The notes below the pieces were generated by a model. It was not told the origin of the DNA. It made no database searches and saw nothing but the letters and a program-made list of their open reading frames with translations. A stretch of 64,000 nt of DNA from JAICUY01 sp963716585 (GTDB taxonomy: Bacteria; Chloroflexota; Limnocylindria; QHBO01). Below are positions 52,041 through 60,692 of this stretch, piece after piece. Where the stretch lies: the NCBI GenBank assembly GCA_963716585.1, contig CAVQTN010000002.1:620001-684000 (forward strand). The letters are read 5' to 3'. The translations under genes and the position numbers were made by a program. Position 1 is the stretch's first letter. Each line of letters begins with the position of its first letter.

Positions 52041-52071
52041 CATAAATCCGCATTTGATAAAGAACCACTAC

Positions 52072-52431
52072 ATGACGCTGCTCAACGAGACTGCCGGCGA
52101 GCGTGACCTGCGACGGCTGCGGATGCTCTATCGGGCGCTCGGCGACGAGAGCCGGCTGCGCATCACCGGCGTCCTGGCCGAATTCGGCCCGATACCGGTC
52201 AACGAGCTCGCCTCGCGAGTCGGCCTCTCCCAACCGCTCATCAGCTGGCACCTGCGCATCATGCGACTGGCCGGCCTGATCGAGACCCGGCGCCAGGGTC
52301 GCATCGTCAACTGCCGGCTGCGCACCGCCGCATTCGAGGAGCTGCACGAGGCCGAGGCGCGCCTCATCGCCGGTACCACCGGCGTCACGCTGCCGCGGCG
52401 CGGCGGGGGAGAGCTGCCGAATGTCGGCTAG
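52072..52431 (+). CDS. ArsR-family winged-helix transcriptional regulator
   Basis: A 119-residue regulator: LRMLYRALGDESRLRITGVLA (helices 1-2), VNELASRVGLSQPLISWHLRIMRLAGLIETRRQGRIVNCRL (recognition helix and wing). It lacks the CxC metal motif of ArsR/SmtB on helix 3, so the signal is probably not metal bound there. The ATG at 52072 was preferred; a TTG at 52054 is possible. The stop overlaps the start of the CDP-alcohol phosphotransferase gene, so it leads the inositol-lipid cluster. Confidence 0.9.
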   Translation: MTLLNETAGERDLRRLRMLYRALGDESRLRITGVLAEFGPIPVNELASRVGLSQPLISWHLRIMRLAGLIETRRQGRIVNCRLRTAAFEELHEAEARLIAGTTGVTLPRRGGGELPNVG

Positions 52432-53119
52432 CCACCCGCGCGCCCACGGCCTGGCTGGCGGCGGCTCGCTCGTCCCGACCTGGGTCAAAAACGCCGGGCG
52501 GGCGATCCTGGCGCCGATCGTGCGCCTCGCCATGGCGCTGCACGTGACACCCAACACCATCACCGTCATCGGGCTGCTGATCGTCGCCGTGGCGGCGGTC
52601 GTTGTGGCCAGCGGCCAGCTGCTGGTCGGCGCCGTGATCGTCACGGCCGGGTCGATGCTCGACGCGGTCGACGGCGCGCTGGCGCGCGCCAACGGCGGCG
52701 GCACGGCCTTCGGCGGCTTCCTCGACTCGACGCTGGATCGCGCCGGGGAGGCCATCCTGTACGCCGGCGTGGCCGGCTATTTCCTGCGCTTCAGCGACGA
52801 TCCCACCTGGCCGGTGCTGGCCACGATGCTGGCCCTCAGTGGCTCGTTCATGGTCAGCTACTCGCGAGCGCGGGCGGAGGGCATCGGCCTGGCTGCTGCC
52901 GTCGGCCTGGCTCCCCGGACGGAACGCATCGTGCTCATCGTGGCTGGCATTGCGCTCGCCGGGCTGGGCTACGGCGCCGGCCTCTTCGGCGCCATCCTCA
53001 TCATCGCCGGCCTGACGGTCGCGACCGTGGTCCAGCGCATCTGGCACGTTCGCAAGCTCGCCGAGGCGCGGGCGTCGGCATTGGTCGCTTCGGAAGACAC
53101 CGCGAAGGAGAATGCATAG
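52421..53119 (+). CDS. CDP-alcohol phosphotransferase, probable phosphatidylinositol-phosphate synthase
   Basis: A 232-residue membrane enzyme with the complete motif D-G-x2-A-R-x8-G-x3-D-x3-D at residues 84-106 (DGALARANGGGTAFGGFLD, then D106). About six helices. The adjacent inositol-1-phosphate synthase gene and downstream acyl- and glycosyltransferases indicate the PgsA1 role, CDP-diacylglycerol plus inositol phosphate to phosphatidylinositol phosphate. PgsA for phosphatidylglycerol phosphate is the alternative. GGGGGAG lies about 10 nt before the ATG. Confidence 0.85.
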   Translation: MSASHPRAHGLAGGGSLVPTWVKNAGRAILAPIVRLAMALHVTPNTITVIGLLIVAVAAVVVASGQLLVGAVIVTAGSMLDAVDGALARANGGGTAFGGFLDSTLDRAGEAILYAGVAGYFLRFSDDPTWPVLATMLALSGSFMVSYSRARAEGIGLAAAVGLAPRTERIVLIVAGIALAGLGYGAGLFGAILIIAGLTVATVVQRIWHVRKLAEARASALVASEDTAKENA

Positions 53120-53120
53120 C

Positions 53121-54366
53121 GTGGCAGACAAGAACGGCAAGAGCGCGACGAACGGCCATCGACCATCTGACGGCAAGGTGCGCGTGGCGATCGTGGGGGT
53201 CGGCAACTGTGCGAGCAGCCTGGTGCAGGGCCGCTATTACTACGCCGATGCCAAGGACGACCGACTTCATCCCGGGGCTGATGCACGTCAACCTGGGCGG
53301 CTACCACATCCGCGACATCGAGTTCGTGGCCGCCTTCGACGTCGACAAGGACGAAGGTCGGCAAGGACCTGTCGCGAGGCGGTCTTCGCCGGGCAGAACA
53401 ACACGTTCAAGTTCGCCGACGTGCCGCACACCGGCGTCACCGTCGAGCGCGGCATGACCCACGACGGGCTGGGCAAGTACCTGTCCGAGGTGATCGAGAA
53501 GGCCCCCGGCCCGACCGCCGACGTGGTGGGCATCCTCAAGGAGCGCAAGGTCGACGTCATGGTCACCTATCTGCCGGTCGGCAGCGAGGAGGCGACCAAG
53601 TGGTACGTCGAGCAGGCGCTCAGGGCAGGCGTCGCGCTTCATCAACGCCATCCCCGTGTTCATCGGTCGCGAGCCGTACTGGCAGCGTCGATTCGCGGAG
53701 GCAGGCCTGCCGATCATCGGCGACGACATCAAGAGCCAGGTGGGCGCCACGATCACTCATCGCGTGCTGACCCGCCTGTTCATGGACCGCGGCGTCAAGA
53801 TCGACCGCACCTACCAGCTGAACTTCGGTGGCAACACCGACTTCCTGAACATGCTCGAGCGCGAGCGGCTGGAGTCCAAGAAGATCAGCAAGACGAACGC
53901 CGTCACCAGCATGCTCGACTACGAGATCGGCGACGACAACGTGCACGTCGGCCCGTCCGACTATGTGCCATGGCTGAAGGACCGCAAGTGGTGCCACATC
54001 CGCATGGAGGGCACGACCTACGGCGACGTGCCGCTCAATTTGGAGCTCAAGCTCGAGGTCTGGGACTCGCCGAACAGCGCCGGGGTCATCACCGATGCGA
54101 TCCGCTGCGCCAAGTTGGGGCTCGACCGTGGCCTGGCGGGCACGCTCGTCGCGCCGTCGAGCTACTTCATGAAGAGCCCGCCGATCCAGATCCATGACGA
54201 CATCGCCCACAACCGGGTCGAGGCGTTCATCGTGGGCGAGGACAACGAGGTGCTCGACGGCACCGAGAAGCACGGGCGCCGCAAGCTGAGGAAGGTGGCC
54301 GGCGCGACCGCCGCGACAGCCGAGGCGGAGCCGGCCGCGATCTCGGTCGGTGCGCCTCGCAGCTGA
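53121..54366 (+). CDS. ino1: myo-Inositol-1-phosphate synthase, four net +1 frameshifts
   Basis: Converts glucose 6-phosphate to inositol 1-phosphate (actinobacterial type, about 414 residues when repaired). Pieces in order: VRVAIVGVGNCASSLVQGRYYY; after a shift near 53260, FIPGLMHVNLGGYHIRDIEF; after shifts near 53356 and 53375, EAVFAGQNNTFKFADVPHTG and DVMVTYLPVGSEEATKWYVE; after a shift near 53637, FINAIPVFIGREPYWQRRF, GDDIKSQVGATITHR, LNFGGNTDFLNM, APSSYFMKSPP. All four shifts are one extra base. The conserved protein on both sides of each break argues for sequence errors. GTG at 53121 has GGAG 10 nt upstream. Confidence 0.85.
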
Positions 54367-54444
54367 GCCAACCGGCCGACCCTCTGGCCGCGCTGGACAG
54401 CCGATCATGGTGACGCGCTCAGGGCCGCCGGCGCGCATCTCGCG

Positions 54445-54450
54445 TAAGGT
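54445..54450 (+). promoter_or_regulatory. -10 box (TAAGGT), leaderless type
   Basis: TAAGGT followed by 6 nt and GTG at 54457, without an SD. Confidence 0.4.
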
Positions 54451-54456
54451 GCTCGG

Positions 54457-55482
54457 GTGAGGATCCTGCCCGGGACGCGTCGCGCCACCACCGCCGCCGC
54501 CCACCCGAACACCACGGCCGCCCGGGCGAGTGCCGGCGGGGGCGAACGGAAGCGCGAGCTGCTGACCTACTGGGCCTACCGCGCCGGGGAGCGTGTTCTC
54601 GAGGCGCTGCCGCGCCGGTTGCTGCTTGGGATCGCCAGCGCGGCGGGTAACGTCGCCTACGATCTGGCGGGTCCGAAGCGGGGCCTGCTCCACGAGAACC
54701 TGGCCCATGCCATGGGCCGCTCGTTCGACGACCGACGGGTCAGGGCCACCGCGCGGCGCGCGTTCCGCAACTACGCGAAGTACCTGGTCGACATGATGCG
54801 CATGGCCGGCATGACCGAGCGCGACGTCGAGCGGCTGGTCAGCATCGACAACGTCGAGTGCCTGGCCGAGGCCCGTGCCAGCGGCGGCGGGATCCTGATC
54901 TGCACGGTCCACGTCGGCGGGATGGACCTCATCGCGCCGGCGCTCAGCCAGGTCGGAGAGAGGCTGCACGTCGTGGCCGACGACACGACCTACGGCCGCC
55001 TGTACGAGCACCTCAAGGAGGTCCGCGCTCGGCACGGCCTGTTCCTCATCGGCTGGCGGAACCTGCGCGGCCTGTTCCGCGTGCTGCGCGACGGCGAGAA
55101 TCTCGTCCTCTTCTGCGACGGCGGCTACCGACACGGCGACGTCCCGGTGGAGTTCCTGGGCCAGCCCACCACCTTTCCGATCGGCCCCGCGAGCCTGTCG
55201 GCGCGGACCGCGACGCCAATGCTGCCGGTGCACTGCAGCCGCACGTCGGACGACACGTTCGTGGCACGCGGGCTGCCGCTGATCCGGGCGGCCAACGACT
55301 CCCCGGCCGAGCTCTACCGTGCCACCCAGGCGCTGGCGGACGCGCTCGGCGCGGTGATCGCTGCGGATCCCGGCCAGTGGTACATGTTCCGCCCCGTCTG
55401 GCCGCAGAGCGATGCCGATCGCGCCGCGGCCGCGGCGGCGTTGGACGCGGCGCGACGCGGCGACGACTGGACCAGGCTGTAG
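54457..55482 (+). CDS. LpxL/PatA-like lysophospholipid acyltransferase (first copy)
   Basis: A 341-residue acyltransferase. After a non-conserved Thr/Ala-rich N-terminus (about 1-35), it shows RGLLHENLAHAMG, the catalytic HxxxxD-type motif HVGGMDL in ILICTVHVGGMDLIA, FLIGWRNLRGLFRVLRDGE, VLFCDGGYRHGD and WYMFRPVW. In mycobacteria the LpxL-fold enzyme in this context is PatA, which acylates phosphatidylinositol mannoside. Here two consecutive copies exist. GTG is probably leaderless. Confidence 0.85.
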   Translation: MRILPGTRRATTAAAHPNTTAARASAGGGERKRELLTYWAYRAGERVLEALPRRLLLGIASAAGNVAYDLAGPKRGLLHENLAHAMGRSFDDRRVRATARRAFRNYAKYLVDMMRMAGMTERDVERLVSIDNVECLAEARASGGGILICTVHVGGMDLIAPALSQVGERLHVVADDTTYGRLYEHLKEVRARHGLFLIGWRNLRGLFRVLRDGENLVLFCDGGYRHGDVPVEFLGQPTTFPIGPASLSARTATPMLPVHCSRTSDDTFVARGLPLIRAANDSPAELYRATQALADALGAVIAADPGQWYMFRPVWPQSDADRAAAAAALDAARRGDDWTRL

Positions 55483-55488
55483 GAGCCG

Positions 55489-56380
55489 ATGCTCTCCGGG
55501 CTTCCGTTGCGCCTCGGTCTGAACATCGCTGACGCCGTCATGACGGCGCTGCCGCGCGGTGCCGCCTACGCCCTGGCAGACCTGGCCGGACGAGCCTGGT
55601 ATCGGCTCGCGCCCGCGACGCCGCTCGCTGGTCGCCGCCAACCTGGCACGCGTCCGTTCGGCCGGTGGACAGCCCTCGACTGGCCGCGACCTGCGCCGGC
55701 TCGTTGAACGCGCCTTCGTGCAGCACGCCCGCTACTACCTGGAGCTGCTCCGCGCGCCGCATTACCCGCTCGAGCGGATGAGCCAGATCGTGGCGGTCGA
55801 CGACTGGCCCTCGTTCGAGCGCGTCCTGCGCGCCGGTCCCACCGTCCTCGTCAGCGCGCACCTGGGCAACTTCGAGCCGTTCGGCGCCTACCTGGCGGCC
55901 CATGGCTTCCGGGCCGTGGCGCCGGTCGAGGAGATCGAGCCCGTCGAGCTCTTCGAGTTCCTGCGCCGCCGTCGCGGCGCCGGGCGCGGGGTCGACGTCG
56001 TTCCACTGTCCCGCTCGCGCCGCCCCATGCTCGACGCGCTGCGACGTGGTGGCGTGATCGGCCTGGTCGCCGATCGTGACCTGTCCGGCGACGGGCTGGG
56101 GGTCGATTTTCTGGGTGCGCCGGTGACCGTGCCGCAGGGCCCCGCCACGCTGGCCGTGCTGACCGGCGCGTCGGTGATTGTCGGCCGCTGCCTGCGCGTC
56201 GCTCCGGAGCGCTTCGAGGTGCGTGGCCAGCAGGTGGCCTGGCAGCCGAGCGGCGACCGACGTGCCGACATCGAGGCCCTGACCCGGCGCATCGCCTCTC
56301 GCATGGAAGCCGACATCGCCGGCGCACCGGAGCAGTGGTTCGGCGCGTTCCAACACTTTTGGCCGGAGGGCGCCGCGTGA
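55489..56380 (+). CDS. LpxL/PatA-like acyltransferase (second copy), one net +1 frameshift
   Basis: About 296 residues if repaired. The first frame gives LRLGLNIADAVMTALPRGAAYALADLAGRAWYRLAP. Near 55612 one extra base leads to RSLVAANLARVRSAGG, then VERAFVQHARYYLELLRAPHY, the HxxxxE motif SAHLGNFEPFGAYLA, GLVADRDLSGDGLGVDFLG and APEQWFGAFQHFWPEG. ATG at 55489 has AGGAG 3-7 nt upstream. Tandem acyltransferases suggest two acylation positions on one lipid (inference). Confidence 0.8.
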
Positions 56381-57144
56381 GCGCCGCTGCTGCCACGCGG
56401 CGGCCACGCGGCGGCGCCTCGCGTGGCAAGGCCGACATGCACCTGCACACGCTCTACTCGGATGGCACGGCCACACTCGGATCGCTCCTTGACTGGGTCG
56501 AGCAGCGCACGGATCTCGACGTCATCGCCGTGACCGATCACGAACGCATCGACGGGGCGCGGCGCGCGGCGGAGCTGCACACCGCGGGCGGCTACTCGTT
56601 CGATCTGGTCATCGGGGAGGAGATCACCACCCGACGCGGCCACCTGCTGGCCCTGTTCCTCACCGAGCGGATCCCGCCGCTGCGGCCGCTGCCCGAGACG
56701 CTGGAGCGGATCCACGCCCAGGGTGGCATCGCCATCGCCGCGCATCCGATGGCGATGCTCATTCCGAGCATCGGCGCAGCGAGCCTGCGTGCGCTGCACC
56801 AGGACCCGGATCCTGCCCATCGACTGGATGCCGTGGAGCTCGTCAACCCGAGCACAGCCGGGCGAGTGCGAGCGGCCGCGCGACGCCGGCTCAACGAGGA
56901 GCTGCTCGGCCTGCCGGGCGTGGGCAACTCCGACGCGCACGTGCTCGAGGGCGTGGGCACGGGCTGGACCTGGTTCCCCGGCGCCACCGCGACCGAGTAT
57001 CGGCGCGCGGTGGCCGACGGCACAACCGAGCCTGACGGCGCGTTCTGGAGCCACCGGCACAACCTGTCGGTCTACCGCCGCCAGCTCGTGGCCAAGGGGC
57101 GGCATCTGCGCCATACTCTGCGGCCGACAGGAGAATGGCGATGA
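56377..57144 (+). CDS. PHP-domain phosphoesterase
   Basis: A 255-residue metal-dependent phosphoesterase with the four PHP motifs: DMHLHTLYSDG, VTDHERIDG, AIAAHPM and GVGNSDAH. Related small PHP proteins act on nucleotides or cyclic sugar phosphates. In this cluster a phosphatase step for inositol-phosphate lipids (for instance removing phosphate from phosphatidylinositol phosphate) is conceivable but unproven. GTG at 56377 overlaps the acyltransferase stop (GTGA) and its own stop overlaps the glycosyltransferase start. Confidence 0.9.
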   Translation: MSAAAATRRPRGGASRGKADMHLHTLYSDGTATLGSLLDWVEQRTDLDVIAVTDHERIDGARRAAELHTAGGYSFDLVIGEEITTRRGHLLALFLTERIPPLRPLPETLERIHAQGGIAIAAHPMAMLIPSIGAASLRALHQDPDPAHRLDAVELVNPSTAGRVRAAARRRLNEELLGLPGVGNSDAHVLEGVGTGWTWFPGATATEYRRAVADGTTEPDGAFWSHRHNLSVYRRQLVAKGRHLRHTLRPTGEWR

Positions 57145-58301
57145 GCGAGCCCGTGGGCGAGCCGCTGAAGATCGGCATCGTCAGCCCGTACGGCTATCCG
57201 CACCCCGGCGGCGTGAACGAGCACGTGCGCTTCACGTACGAGGCCATGCGTCGGCTGGGCCACGACGTATGGATCATCACCAGCAAGTACGGCAAGGAGC
57301 GCGAGGACGAAGGCCACATCCTGCGGCTTGGCACCGGATGGGCGTTTCCCGCCAACGGCAGCGTCGGGCGCGTCACGCTGGGTTGGCGCTTCAAGCAGCA
57401 GGCGCGCGAGGTGCTCGACGAGCATCGCTTCGACATCCTGCATTTCCACGAGCCCTTCGTGCCGTTCCTGTCGCCGACCGTCCTGGAGGCATCGCGTACC
57501 GTCAACATCGCCACCTTCCATGCGTTCGGCGGCTTCAGTCCGTCGTACTGGGTCGGCTCCCGCTTCGCCGGCGACCTCGCCCGCAGGCTCGATGGCCGCA
57601 TCGCGGTGAGCGGCGCCGCGCGCCATTTCATCGGTCGTTACTTCCCGGGCGAGTACCGCATCATCCCCAATGGGGTCGATCTCGACCGATTCGCCGACAC
57701 GGCACCCTACGAGGAGCTGCGCGATGGGTCGCTCAACATCCTGTTCCTGGGCCGGCTGGAGGAGCGCAAGGGCCTGATCCACCTGCTCATGGCCTACCAT
57801 CGGCTGCGCAAGCGCCACGTCGACGCGCGGCTGCTGGTCGTGGGCGCCGGGCCGAAGCTGCGCGAGTACAAGCGCTACGTCGGCTTGCGCGGCATCCGCG
57901 ACGTCGAGTTCCTGGGCCGCGTGAGCGACGACCAGAAGGCCCGATACTTCGCATCGGCCGACATTTTCTGCGCCCCTGCGACCGGCCAGGAGTCATTCGG
58001 CATCGTGCTGCTCGAGGCGATGGCCGCCGGCGTGCCAATCGTGGCCTCCGACATCCACGGCTACAAGCAGGTCGTGCAGCGCGGTGTGCAGGGTCTCCTG
58101 GTCGAGCCGCGTAATCCACGGGCCCTGGCCGCCGCGCTGTACACGCTCGCCAATGATGAGGAGCTGCGGCACCGGATGGGCGAGGCCGGCCGCGAGCGCG
58201 CCCCCGAGTACTCGTGGGATCGCGTCACGGAGCGTGTCATCGACTTCTACCGCGAAGTGCGGGCCGCCACCCCGGCCGGCCGGGACACCGCGGCCCGCTG
58301 A
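57141..58301 (+). CDS. GT4 glycosyltransferase, PimA-like
   Basis: A 386-residue GT-B enzyme. N-terminal IGIVSPYGYPHPGGVNEHVR has the G-G-V acceptor loop found in PimA; FHEPFVPFLS, ATFHAFGG, AVSGAARHF, IIPNGVDLDRF, ILFLGRLEERKGL and the ESFGIVLLEAMAAG donor-binding E-x7-E complete the pattern. Phosphatidylinositol alpha-mannosyltransferase is the best guess from context. ATG at 57141 is spaced 7 nt from GGAG and overlaps the PHP stop (ATGA). Confidence 0.88.
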   Translation: MSEPVGEPLKIGIVSPYGYPHPGGVNEHVRFTYEAMRRLGHDVWIITSKYGKEREDEGHILRLGTGWAFPANGSVGRVTLGWRFKQQAREVLDEHRFDILHFHEPFVPFLSPTVLEASRTVNIATFHAFGGFSPSYWVGSRFAGDLARRLDGRIAVSGAARHFIGRYFPGEYRIIPNGVDLDRFADTAPYEELRDGSLNILFLGRLEERKGLIHLLMAYHRLRKRHVDARLLVVGAGPKLREYKRYVGLRGIRDVEFLGRVSDDQKARYFASADIFCAPATGQESFGIVLLEAMAAGVPIVASDIHGYKQVVQRGVQGLLVEPRNPRALAAALYTLANDEELRHRMGEAGRERAPEYSWDRVTERVIDFYREVRAATPAGRDTAAR

Positions 58302-58421
58302 ACGCAGGACCGGTCCCCGTAAGCGCCCGGTAAGCGGCGCTCTTAACCCTGTTGCGCCATGGCCGAGCGAGGCTCAGCCGTCTCCCCTGCCGGCCGCTTC
58401 GACCGGCGTCGCAGCTCGTTT

Positions 58422-58454
58422 GCCGGCTCGCTCGCCGGCTCGCTCGCCCGCTCG
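58422..58454 (+). repeat. Short tandem repeat GCCGGCTCGCTC (about 2.7 copies)
   Basis: Two exact copies at 58422-58445 and a degenerate third (GCCCGCTCG) lie in the 249-nt gap after the PimA-like gene. Confidence 0.7.
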
Positions 58455-58496
58455 ACCGGTAAGGGCCGAACCAATCGGCCGGTAAGGGCTCGTGGC

Positions 58497-58502
58497 TAGC
58501 AT
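58497..58502 (+). promoter_or_regulatory. Putative -10 box (TAGCAT) of the C39-like gene
   Basis: TAGCAT lies 48 nt before the ATG at 58551; a strong SD (GGGGAGG) is 7 nt before the ATG. Upstream sequence carries three CCGGTAAG copies (58327, 58456, 58479). Confidence 0.4.
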
Positions 58503-58550
58503 CGGCGTCGCGCCAGTTGAGGCGCGTGCAGCCATAGGGGAGGAACAACC

Positions 58551-59477
58551 ATGTCGAACCGACGCCTGTTGCCGGTGCTGCTTGCCGTGTTGACGGCCAC
58601 CAGCATCGCCAGTCCGGTCGTGGCGGCCAAGCCGGGGAGCGACTCCAAGGTGATCGGTGGCGGCCCAGCCGCCGACGAGCCCTGGATCCCGCCGACCGCG
58701 GCCGAGGAGCCGCTCATCGAGGCGAAGCTGGCCATGGCCAGCGCCATCACCGATGCCGCGGCACGGCAATCCGCGGCCGGCATCACGGCCCGGGGCTTCT
58801 GTCCGACCGCCGGCTCGTCGCCGCTGGCGCGGATCGCAACCGCCGGGAGTTGCTCACCGGTCAGCTACACCCTGTTGACCTACGCCCGCCGCCAGGTGAC
58901 CGACTGGTACTGCGGCCCGGCGACGGCGCAGGTGATCATCAATCGCTCGCGAGACATCTACAGCGCCAGCACGGATGGCGAGAACGCGGCCACGAACTAC
59001 CGGAAGCAGACCTTCATTGCCACCCGGCTGCTCTGGTTCAACTCCGCGAAGAATCGGTGGGAGGACACCGACACCATCGAATCGACCAACGCCTACATGC
59101 TCAAGGCCGGCCTCAACGAGCTGGCAAAGCTGCCGAGCGGGTTCGCCTACGCGGTGGTGGCCACCGGGTCCGGCGCGCAGTGGCACGCCAAGATCATCAC
59201 CGACACGCAGCAGTGGCACATGGCGTTCGGCACGCCGGTGAAGATGACCTCGGGATCCCTGCACCTCAGCAGCTGGAGCTCCATTCCTGCGGGCGTGACC
59301 GTGCTGCACTGGCTTCCGATTCGCGGCTACAGCGGCCGGTGGGACGGGACCGATGCCGCCAAGGTCCAGTTCAATGACTCCTCCGGTCTCCAGGGCGGCG
59401 GAACCGGCTCGTTCGTGGACTCGAGCCTGAAGATGTGGAAGCTCAACGCGTGGCACACCGCGCGCGTGGTCTGGTGA
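58551..59477 (+). CDS. Secreted papain-like (C39-family-like) protein
   Basis: A 308-residue exported protein with a signal peptide (MSNRRLLPVLLAVLTATSIASPVVAA). A papain-like C39 pattern is present: DWYCGPATAQVIINRS with the candidate nucleophile Cys, then VLHWLPIRGYSG with the candidate His, and VQFNDSSG. Two further cysteines lie at FCPTAGSS and GSCSPVS. It could be a secreted peptidase or an inactive relative. The neighbouring lipoprotein starts 3 nt after its stop region. Confidence 0.75.
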   Translation: MSNRRLLPVLLAVLTATSIASPVVAAKPGSDSKVIGGGPAADEPWIPPTAAEEPLIEAKLAMASAITDAAARQSAAGITARGFCPTAGSSPLARIATAGSCSPVSYTLLTYARRQVTDWYCGPATAQVIINRSRDIYSASTDGENAATNYRKQTFIATRLLWFNSAKNRWEDTDTIESTNAYMLKAGLNELAKLPSGFAYAVVATGSGAQWHAKIITDTQQWHMAFGTPVKMTSGSLHLSSWSSIPAGVTVLHWLPIRGYSGRWDGTDAAKVQFNDSSGLQGGGTGSFVDSSLKMWKLNAWHTARVVW

Positions 59478-59479
59478 CC

Positions 59480-60673
59480 ATGCGGGGCAGTCTGCGTCGC
59501 GGCGCCGCCGGTGCCGCGACGTTGCTTCTCCTCGCGGCGTGTGGCAGTGACCTGCCGCCGTCCTCCGGCCGGCCGGTTCCTGGCGGGTCGTCGAGCGGAT
59601 CCGCCGCGCCCCGCAGAACACACTCCACGCGACCGACGAGAAGCCAACTGGCGCTCACGGTCGAGCGGGCGCCGGTGCCAGGACCAATCGGCGAGCTGGT
59701 CACCGACGGTGTCGCCATCGCGTGGTCGGGCGGCGACCCGCAGGGCATTGTCGCGCCGGACCTGTATCGCTGGAGGGTCGGCGCGCCGAAGCTCGAGGTC
59801 GTCTTCAAGAATCCGCGGCGGAATGCCGGCATAGGACTGCCCGCGATGGCCGGCGACCATTTCGCCTTCACCGAGAACGGTCCCGACGGCGAGGGCTTCA
59901 TTCGCTGGAACTTCCTGTACGTCGCGGGGCCGAAGGGCGCGCCGGTCACGCTCGCCACGGCGCGACGCCCGACCGAGGCGCCGGGCATCATGCCGCAGCC
60001 GACCATCAGCGGCGACCGGCTCGTTTACGCGCTGCAGACGGTCCACGGATCGGCCGTGACCAGCTCGCTGATCAGCGTCGACCTGCGGACGATGCGGAAG
60101 CGGGTGCTGGCCACGGCCGACTTCGACACGGTCGAGTACTGGTGGCCGTCGCTCGACGGCGATCGGCTGGTGTACGGCACCGTCGAGTACGCCAACGACC
60201 ATCTCAACGGCGAACGGCACGTCTACCTGCTCGATCTTGCCCGCCCCGGCTCCACGCCGCGGCGGCTGGACCAAGATGGCGAGGCCTCGCAGCCGGCCAT
60301 CAGCGGCGACACGGTCATCTGGAAGACGGCGCCCCGCGACCTGAACGCGAACAGCTGGGGACAGCTCGTCCGCTACTCGCTGTCGACCGGCGAGACAGAA
60401 CCGCTCCACTTCCTCGGCGAGGCGACCGGCTACTACCTGCTGTCACCGGACGTGGGACCCCGGTTCGTCGCGGGCGAACCGTCCGATTGGACCCGGTTGG
60501 CGGTGTACGACCTCGAAACGGACCGTGAGATCACCGTCGAGGAGCTGCCGCGCACCGGTGACGCCGGCTTCATGCGGCCGAGCCTCGCCGGGAGCCTGTT
60601 CGCCTGGGTGGCGGCCACCGACTTCACCGGCGCGCACGGACAGATCCACTACGTCCGCCTGCCGCCACCCTGA
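59480..60673 (+). CDS. Lipoprotein with a probable beta-propeller
   Basis: A 397-residue protein. MRGSLRRGAAGAATLLLLAAC ends in a lipobox (LLAAC), then a Ser/Pro-rich linker. The body has repeated TISGDRLVY, SLDGDRLVYGTVEY, AISGDTVIWKT-like blades (G-D-x-V/L-x-W/Y pattern) that suggest a propeller of the TolB/WD type. Function unknown; a partner for the secreted C39-like protein just upstream is plausible. GTG at 59474 is an alternative start. Confidence 0.8.
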   Translation: MRGSLRRGAAGAATLLLLAACGSDLPPSSGRPVPGGSSSGSAAPRRTHSTRPTRSQLALTVERAPVPGPIGELVTDGVAIAWSGGDPQGIVAPDLYRWRVGAPKLEVVFKNPRRNAGIGLPAMAGDHFAFTENGPDGEGFIRWNFLYVAGPKGAPVTLATARRPTEAPGIMPQPTISGDRLVYALQTVHGSAVTSSLISVDLRTMRKRVLATADFDTVEYWWPSLDGDRLVYGTVEYANDHLNGERHVYLLDLARPGSTPRRLDQDGEASQPAISGDTVIWKTAPRDLNANSWGQLVRYSLSTGETEPLHFLGEATGYYLLSPDVGPRFVAGEPSDWTRLAVYDLETDREITVEELPRTGDAGFMRPSLAGSLFAWVAATDFTGAHGQIHYVRLPPP

Positions 60674-60692
60674 GGCAATCGCGACGGCCCCC

